From Tannerella sp. (GTDB lineage Bacteria > Bacteroidota > Bacteroidia > Bacteroidales > Tannerellaceae): 11,710 nucleotides of DNA. The stretch lies in the NCBI GenBank assembly GCA_031272655.1, contig JAISTJ010000106.1, positions 1 to 11,710 on the forward strand, given 5' to 3'. The notes under the pieces were generated by a model. It was given only the letters and a program-made list of their open reading frames with translations. It made no database searches and had not been told where the DNA came from. A program made the translations under genes and the position numbers. Shown in pieces: positions 7,652 through 11,710 of this stretch (the stretch's first letter is position 1; each line of letters opens with the position of its first letter).

Positions 7652-9061
7652 ATGCAGAATGATTCAAAACAATTATGGGCTAACTGCCTGACAGTCATAA
7701 GGGATATAGTCCCGCAGGCAGCGTTTGACGCTTGGTTTAAGCCGATTATACCTTTGTCGTATGAAGATGGAAAGTTGACGATACAGGTGCCGAGCCAGTT
7801 TTTTTACGAGTATCTGGAAGAAAAGTACGTAAATGTGCTTAAGATGACCCTCAGTCGCGTTTTCGGCGAGAATGTTACGCTGAAGTACCGCGTTATGGTC
7901 AGCGCTCGTGATCGCAAAAACCTCGGCGATACGGTTGATTATCCGGGTGAAGAAGCCAGACAGTTACCCGTACATACTCCGAACAAGGTGGACGTCGCCA
8001 AAACGCCCGGACATTTCAGGGTTGCAACTCAAGATATTGATTCACAACTCAATCCGAGATACAACTTCGATAATTTCTATGAAGGCGAAAGTAACCGGCT
8101 TGTCCGCGCCGTATCGGAAAAAGTGGCAGCCGAGCCGGGCAAGACGGCTTTCAATCCGCTTTTTATATATGGCGCTTCAGGTGTGGGCAAAACCCATATC
8201 TGTCATGCTATTGGGGTGCAAATCAAGAAGTTATATCCGCAAAAACGAGTGCTTTATATATCATCAAACCTCTTCAGGCTACAATATACCGACGCTGTCC
8301 GCAAAAACCTCACAAATGATTTAATCAATTTCTATCAAAGTCTTGACACTCTGATACTTGATGATATACATGAAATGATTGGGCTAACGAAATCGCAAGC
8401 TACTTTCTTTGAGATATTTAACCATCTGCATCAGCTTGGAAAGCAGATTGTGCTGACCTGTGACCGTGCGCCCGTTGACCTTCAAGGGATGGAAGAAAGG
8501 CTAATTTCGCGCCTCAAATGGGGTATGACGGCCCAAATCGGACGACCCGAACTGGAACTGCGTAAGAAGATTTTGCGTAAGAAAATTGACCTTGAAGGGC
8601 TTGAAATTCCCAATGAGGTGTTTGAATTTATCGCCGAAAATGTGAAGGATAATGTGCGCGACCTTGAGGGTGTGCTTGTTTCGCTGATGGCGACTTCGGT
8701 GCATACAAACCGCGAGATAGATATTCCACTTGCGCGTCAGGTGATAAGCCAGATGATAAGTCTTGAGCGTAAACAGATTACTATCAAGCAGATACAGGAG
8801 ACGGTATGCCGCTATTTCAATCTTGATGAGACACTTATTAACACAAGATCGCGCAAACGCGAGATAGTTATGGCTCGCCAGATAACTATGTATTTTGCAA
8901 AGAAATATACCGATTCGTCGCTGGCGCACATAGGTAAGGTTGTGGGTGGCAAAGATCATGCTACTGTGCTGTATTCCAACAACTTAGTGAATGAACAGAT
9001 GGAAATCAACAAGAAGTATCGCGCAACAGTCGAAGCAATAGAGAGTTGCCTCAAACAGTAA
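7652..9061 (+). CDS. dnaA: Chromosomal replication initiator protein DnaA
   Basis: DnaA is the AAA+ ATPase that binds DnaA boxes at the origin, melts the DNA and loads helicase. All domains are visible in 469 residues, a normal length. Domain I (about 1-85) has LWANCLTVIRDIVPQAAFDAWFKPI; a short linker (about 90-125) is followed by NPRYNFDNFYEGESNRLV. The AAA+ core has Walker A GASGVGKT (174-181), Walker B LILDDIH (234-240), the sensor 1 region LTCDRAP and the arginine-finger region MEERLISRLKWG. Domain IV (from about 374) has the helix-turn-helix and the DnaA signature GGKDHATVLYS (432-442, with K434/D435/H436). Gene order around dnaA is not the classic dnaA-dnaN arrangement: an MlaD-like gene lies upstream and an oppositely oriented peptidase gene downstream, with repeats between. 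It appears monocistronic. Confidence -1.
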   Translation: MQNDSKQLWANCLTVIRDIVPQAAFDAWFKPIIPLSYEDGKLTIQVPSQFFYEYLEEKYVNVLKMTLSRVFGENVTLKYRVMVSARDRKNLGDTVDYPGEEARQLPVHTPNKVDVAKTPGHFRVATQDIDSQLNPRYNFDNFYEGESNRLVRAVSEKVAAEPGKTAFNPLFIYGASGVGKTHICHAIGVQIKKLYPQKRVLYISSNLFRLQYTDAVRKNLTNDLINFYQSLDTLILDDIHEMIGLTKSQATFFEIFNHLHQLGKQIVLTCDRAPVDLQGMEERLISRLKWGMTAQIGRPELELRKKILRKKIDLEGLEIPNEVFEFIAENVKDNVRDLEGVLVSLMATSVHTNREIDIPLARQVISQMISLERKQITIKQIQETVCRYFNLDETLINTRSRKREIVMARQITMYFAKKYTDSSLAHIGKVVGGKDHATVLYSNNLVNEQMEINKKYRATVEAIESCLKQ

Positions 9062-9095
9062 GGAAGGGGTTTGTTTTTGCGACCCTTTTCCGTTT

Positions 9096-9150
9096 CGTCA
9101 TTGCGACCCTCACCCCTCGTCTTTGCGACCCCCACCCCTCGTCATTGCGA
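9096..9150. repeat. Short tandem repeats, 22-base unit, two full copies plus a partial third
   Basis: Unit 1 is 9096-9117 (CGTCATTGCGACCCTCACCC + CT), unit 2 is 9118-9139 (CGTCTTTGCGACCCCCACCC + CT), differing at two bases. A third start, CGTCATTGCGA (9140-9150), is shared with the palindrome that follows. A decayed unit with TTTTTGCGACCCTTTTC may precede them near 9074-9090. Each unit joins the CGTCATTGCGA core to CCTCACCCC, the arm sequence of the leuS insertion at 225-233 (exact 9-mer at 9108-9116). Spacers and repeats of CRISPR type are absent. Confidence -1.
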
Positions 9151-9225
9151 ACGAATGTGAAGCAATCCAGTTGATTAAACCATTTATACCGATTTTTCCG
9201 GATTGCTTCGTGCCTCGCAATGACG
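9140..9225. repeat. Large imperfect palindrome between convergent dnaA and peptidase genes
   Basis: CGTCATTGCGA (9140-9150) pairs with TCGCAATGACG (9215-9225), 11 base pairs. GAAGCAATCC (9159-9168) pairs with GGATTGCTTC (9200-9209), 10 base pairs. An internal loop of 8 against 5 bases separates the stems, and the terminal loop is about 31 AT-rich bases (9169-9199). Its location between two converging genes would allow it to end transcription from both sides. The right arm is almost identical to the leuS insertion at 1180-1205. Confidence -1.
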
Positions 9226-9261
9226 CCTACGGATGTAATAAAGAAGCAACCCCAAAAAACA

Positions 9262-10707
9262 TCAGAACGAAAACGCAATGTTGAAATAAGACGAATTGTG
9301 GCGCAGATTGGCGGTATTGCCCTTGCCAAGCGGCGCTGTCTCGACCGGTTGGCGGTTGAAATTTTTCAGAGCATTCCGGTAAACATAACCTATCCTTAGC
9401 GGCCCTACTGCCATGTCCGCGCCCATATTCAACCCTGCTTCGTTAGGGAAAAACCTGTCATACAGTTTGTTATTGAAAAAATGGCGGTAGTAGCCGCCGA
9501 AAAACACGTCGAAGCACGGTGTCGGATTTTTCGTTTGAAGCACAAGGCTCAAAGGGACTGTAAAACAATGACTTTTGATTTTGCCGTCGGGGTATTCGGC
9601 TTGCAAGTAATCGTACAGCAGTTCAGGTCGCAAAGCAAGCCATTTGCCGGAGGCGAAGTTGAGTTGCGAGGTTAAACCGATGCCGTAAGCGCCTGCCGAC
9701 TTTCCGTCCAATGCACCTTCGGTATAGAAAAGATGATTGCTGCCGATATTGACTGTCAGCCCTTTAGTGAATACGGGACGTTCATCTCTGTGTTTGGCAG
9801 CCACTTTGCCTGACGCCTTATATTCAGGCGACTGTGATGCTTCGACAAGGAAGTTTTTCAAATGCTCGGTTATCAGCGCCATGCCGTCGAAATCTATAAG
9901 TTCGGCGTCATCGGTAGGTTTGTGATACTGCTTGTGAAGTCCAGTCGTAACGGCAAGCGTCGGGATACCTTTTTTCGCAAAGCCTTCGGTATCGGTTGCC
10001 GTTAAAATGCTGTTTTCAAAGGTTTTAATTTTGACTTTAAGTCCGGCAGGCACAACTGAAGCGCCGAGTAGCATATTGCGCCCGTTTCGTATAGTGCCAA
10101 CTCCCTCATATTCAACCTTTCCCGTATTCTTATAACGTCCAACCATGTCAATGCTAAGCATCAGCACTATGTTTTTATTGCCGTTGTTGTCGGCAAAATA
10201 AGACGAGCCATATAAACCGAGTTCTTCCCCGTCGAAAGCGGCGATAATGATGCTGCGCCCTAACTTCATGGCTTTCAGTTCGCGTGCAAGCTCTATGACT
10301 GTTGCCGTCCCGGATGCGTTGTCGTCGGCGCCGTTATAGACTACCGAATCGCCGCCGTTGAGTTTCACTCCGAGATGGTCGTAATGAGCGCCCAAAACAA
10401 TATATTCGTCTTTCAAAGCAAGATCATTACCTTCAATAACGCCGACTAAATTGATATAACGTCCGTAAAAGTACTGATAATAAGAACTTTCCGAATCGGT
10501 TTTGAAAAACGGCTCAATGCCAATCTCTTTCCACTGCCCGACAATGTAATCGGCAGCCCTGCGGCTGTCGTCCGTGCCTGCTTTCCTGCCTTTGAGCGAA
10601 TCGTCGGCAAGCGTGTAAACATGCTTTTCAAGCCGTTCAACCAATCCCGTTTGAGCCATTCCCTCAACACAAAACCATAACAAAAAACATCCAAATAAAT
10701 ACCTCAT
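9262..10707 (-). CDS. M28-family zinc aminopeptidase with C-terminal outer-membrane beta-barrel
   Basis: Exported metallopeptidase of 481 residues. Residues 1-18 are a signal peptide (MRYLFGCFLLWFCVEGMA). The M28 domain (about 20-295) shows the two-zinc site in order: GAHYDH (His108), GADDNASG (bridging Asp128), DGEELG (general base Glu161, ligand Glu162), SIDMVGR (Asp187) and HKQYHKPTDD (His262). M28 enzymes of this form are usually aminopeptidases; the substrate cannot be told. A linker (about 296-315) leads to a second domain, 316-481, that looks like a small barrel of the Bacteroidota OMP_b-brl_2 type: about eight alternating strands, including GAYGIGLTSQLNF, LALRPELLYDYL and DVFFGGYYRHF, ending SSYFNIAFSF with the C-terminal Phe typical of outer-membrane barrels. 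I chose the ATG at 10707 because the frame's first ATG (10743) puts 12 polar residues before the signal peptide. It starts 65 bases after mazG with no clear promoter between, so probably co-transcribed. Confidence -1.
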   Translation of the reverse strand: MRYLFGCFLLWFCVEGMAQTGLVERLEKHVYTLADDSLKGRKAGTDDSRRAADYIVGQWKEIGIEPFFKTDSESSYYQYFYGRYINLVGVIEGNDLALKDEYIVLGAHYDHLGVKLNGGDSVVYNGADDNASGTATVIELARELKAMKLGRSIIIAAFDGEELGLYGSSYFADNNGNKNIVLMLSIDMVGRYKNTGKVEYEGVGTIRNGRNMLLGASVVPAGLKVKIKTFENSILTATDTEGFAKKGIPTLAVTTGLHKQYHKPTDDAELIDFDGMALITEHLKNFLVEASQSPEYKASGKVAAKHRDERPVFTKGLTVNIGSNHLFYTEGALDGKSAGAYGIGLTSQLNFASGKWLALRPELLYDYLQAEYPDGKIKSHCFTVPLSLVLQTKNPTPCFDVFFGGYYRHFFNNKLYDRFFPNEAGLNMGADMAVGPLRIGYVYRNALKNFNRQPVETAPLGKGNTANLRHNSSYFNIAFSF

Positions 10708-10758
10708 AATCACTGATTTATATGAAAACGTTGCACACAACACCTCTACTCATAGCTT

Positions 10759-10785
10759 TTAATTCTTAATTCTTAATTCTTAATC
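10759..10785. repeat. 7-base tandem repeat (TTAATTC) overlapping the mazG stop
   Basis: On the + strand TTAATTC occurs at 10759-10765, 10766-10772 and 10773-10779, followed by TTAATC (10780-10785). Read on the - strand it supplies the last codons of mazG (Ile-Lys-Asn-stop) and continues into the spacer before the peptidase gene. It looks like slipped-strand expansion. Confidence -1.
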
Positions 10786-11558
10786 CCCTTAGCCTCTTCC
10801 CAAATCGCATCCATCTCCGCCAGCGTCATATCTTTCAGCGAGCGTCCTTTCTTAATAGTCTGATCCTCAAGGTAATTGAAACGCTGGATGAATTTCTTGT
10901 TTGTCAGTTCGAGAGCGTTATCAGGATTGATTTTGTAGAGGCGGGCGGCGTTGATAATACTGAACAGGAAGTCGCCAAACTCTTCTTCCATAGCGCTTTG
11001 GTCGGAATTTTCCACCTCTTCGCGCAGTTCGCTTAACTCTTCCTCGACCTTGTCCCACACCTGTTCGCGCTGTTCCCAATCGAAGCCGACGTTACGCGCC
11101 TTTTCCTGTATTCGTTGAGCCTTGATAATTGACGGCAACGCAGCCGGAACGCCTTCAAGGACGGTCTTGTTGCCACCTTTTTCCTTGAGTTTCAGCTGTT
11201 CCCAGTTCTGCGAAACCTGTTGCGATGTATCGGCATTGACGTCCCCGAAAACATGCGGATGACGGAATATCAACTTATCACATAGCGCATTACATACATC
11301 TTGTATGTCGAAAGCGCCTTTTTCCGAACCTATCTTCGCATAAAAAACGATATGCAGCAACATATCGCCGAGTTCCTTCTTTATATCTTCCTGATTATCA
11401 CGCATTAACGCATCGCAAAGTTCGTAAGTCTCTTCTATTGTATTGCTTCGGAGACTTTCATTAGTCTGTTTTTTGTCCCACGGACATTTTTCCCGCAGTT
11501 CGTCCATAATATCAAGCAATCGTCCGAAAGCCCGCATCTGTTCTTCTCTTTTTACCAT
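10773..11558 (-). CDS. mazG: Nucleoside triphosphate pyrophosphohydrolase MazG
   Basis: MazG hydrolyses (d)NTPs to monophosphate and pyrophosphate in the cytosol, clearing aberrant nucleotides; in E. coli it has also been linked to lowering ppGpp. The protein has 261 residues, full length, with the usual two MazG modules. Module 1: LREKCPWDKKQT (21-32), the EExxE metal-site motif IEETYELCDA (41-50, Glu42/43/46, Asp49) and KELGDMLLHIVFYA (61-74, Glu62/Asp65). Module 2: VEEELSELREE (171-181) and EEEFGDFLFSIINAAR (191-206). The region between (GNKTVLEGVPAALPSIIKAQRIQEKARNVGFDW) is typical. Start at 11558 agrees with the family N-terminus (REEQMRAFGRLLDIMDELREKCPW). A promoter lies just upstream, and the peptidase gene follows on the same strand. 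Confidence -1.
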   Translation of the reverse strand: MVKREEQMRAFGRLLDIMDELREKCPWDKKQTNESLRSNTIEETYELCDALMRDNQEDIKKELGDMLLHIVFYAKIGSEKGAFDIQDVCNALCDKLIFRHPHVFGDVNADTSQQVSQNWEQLKLKEKGGNKTVLEGVPAALPSIIKAQRIQEKARNVGFDWEQREQVWDKVEEELSELREEVENSDQSAMEEEFGDFLFSIINAARLYKINPDNALELTNKKFIQRFNYLEDQTIKKGRSLKDMTLAEMDAIWEEAKGIKN

Positions 11559-11579
11559 TTTATGTTTTGTTTAAAACCG

Positions 11580-11611
11580 CAAAGTTACGCTATTTTTACG
11601 AGATAATCAAC
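11580..11611 (-). promoter_or_regulatory. Bacteroidota-type promoter for mazG
   Basis: Read on the - strand, TAACTTTG (complement of 11580-11587) is a perfect -7 TAnnTTTG box. GTTG (complement of 11608-11611) lies 20 bases upstream and fits the -33 box at three of four bases. The -7 box ends 21 bases before the mazG ATG, so the leader is short. The -33 end lies inside the final codons of the upstream glycosylase gene. Confidence -1.
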
Positions 11612-11710
11612 TTTTTAAGTATCTTTTGCCATTCTTGGCAGAGGCGTTGGAAAGAGAAAGCGGCGTTAGCGGGGCTGGTGCTTGGCATAAGGTGATAGTT
11701 AATGTCCTCA
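11596..11710 (-). CDS. C-terminal end of a uracil-DNA glycosylase-superfamily protein, probably DNA-deoxyinosine glycosylase
   Basis: The complement of the right edge reads in frame for 37 codons to a TAA at 11596-11598: EDINYHLMPSTSPANAAFSF then QRLCQEWQKILKKLIIS. The motif LMPSTSPANA followed by a Trp-containing terminal helix resembles, from memory of the family, the C-terminal part of Hdg-type DNA-deoxyinosine glycosylases, which remove hypoxanthine from DNA. The first part of the gene lies outside the window. It ends 37 bases before mazG on the same strand. The call rests on a short motif, so superfamily identity is likely and exact specificity less sure. Confidence -1.
   Translation of the reverse strand, partial: EDINYHLMPSTSPANAAFSFQRLCQEWQKILKKLIIS

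Noticed and set aside
8501..8959. Minus-strand open frame of 152 codons within dnaA
   Set aside because: It lies wholly inside conserved dnaA codons for domains III and IV and shows no family features.
9096..9225. CRISPR array
   Set aside because: The units abut without unique spacers and are shorter than CRISPR repeats; related copies are dispersed and inverted, and no cas genes are present.
10708..10743. A start at 10743 for the M28 protein
   Set aside because: The 12 extra residues (MLCATFSYKSVI) precede a well-formed signal peptide that begins at the Met at 10707; the shorter form is more usual for exported proteins.

Overview
The window looks like a chromosomal segment of a Bacteroidota bacterium, probably of the order Bacteroidales. 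Three things suggest this. It carries a PorZ-like protein of the type IX secretion system (T9SS). Its small outer-membrane beta-barrel domain is of the Bacteroidota type. Its promoters fit the Bacteroidota pattern (TTTG, about 19-21 bases, TAnnTTTG), and Shine-Dalgarno sites are weak, with A-rich leaders in front of the start codons. The content is mostly housekeeping. I see no defence island, prophage, CRISPR array or biosynthetic cluster. What is unusual is gene architecture and short palindromic repeats.

Layout, left to right. (1) Bases 1-1512, + strand: the middle part of leucyl-tRNA synthetase, cut by the window edge on the left and ending abnormally early on the right. It lacks the KMSKS, anticodon-binding and C-terminal regions, and its reading frame holds three palindromic repeat insertions, all in frame. 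(2) Bases 1592-4450, + strand: one unbroken reading frame joining RdgB, a cytosolic house-cleaning pyrophosphatase, to PorZ, an exported T9SS attachment-complex component. A signal-peptide-like segment lies at the junction. A hairpin follows the stop. (3) Bases 4625-5182: queH, the last step of queuosine synthesis. (4) Bases 5277-7300: an N-acetylmuramoyl-L-alanine amidase with its own promoter, then an MlaD/MCE-family protein 11 bases downstream, both envelope genes. (5) Bases 7301-7651: an AT-rich non-coding gap leading into dnaA at 7652-9061. (6) Bases 9062-9261: a convergent intergenic region made mostly of short tandem and inverted repeats, related to those inserted in leuS. (7) Bases 9262-11710, - strand: the C-terminal end of a probable DNA-deoxyinosine glycosylase at the window edge, then mazG, then an M28 metallopeptidase carrying a C-terminal outer-membrane barrel.

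How the genes relate. RdgB, MazG and the partial glycosylase all deal with aberrant or deaminated nucleotides, in the pool or in DNA. PorZ, the amidase, the MlaD protein and the M28-barrel protein all act in the envelope. DnaA, LeuRS and QueH serve replication and translation. The points most worth checking are the truncated, repeat-laden leuS, the RdgB-PorZ fusion, the M28-barrel fusion, and the composite repeat family with at least six copies of a CGTCATTGCGA-like core in under 12 kb.
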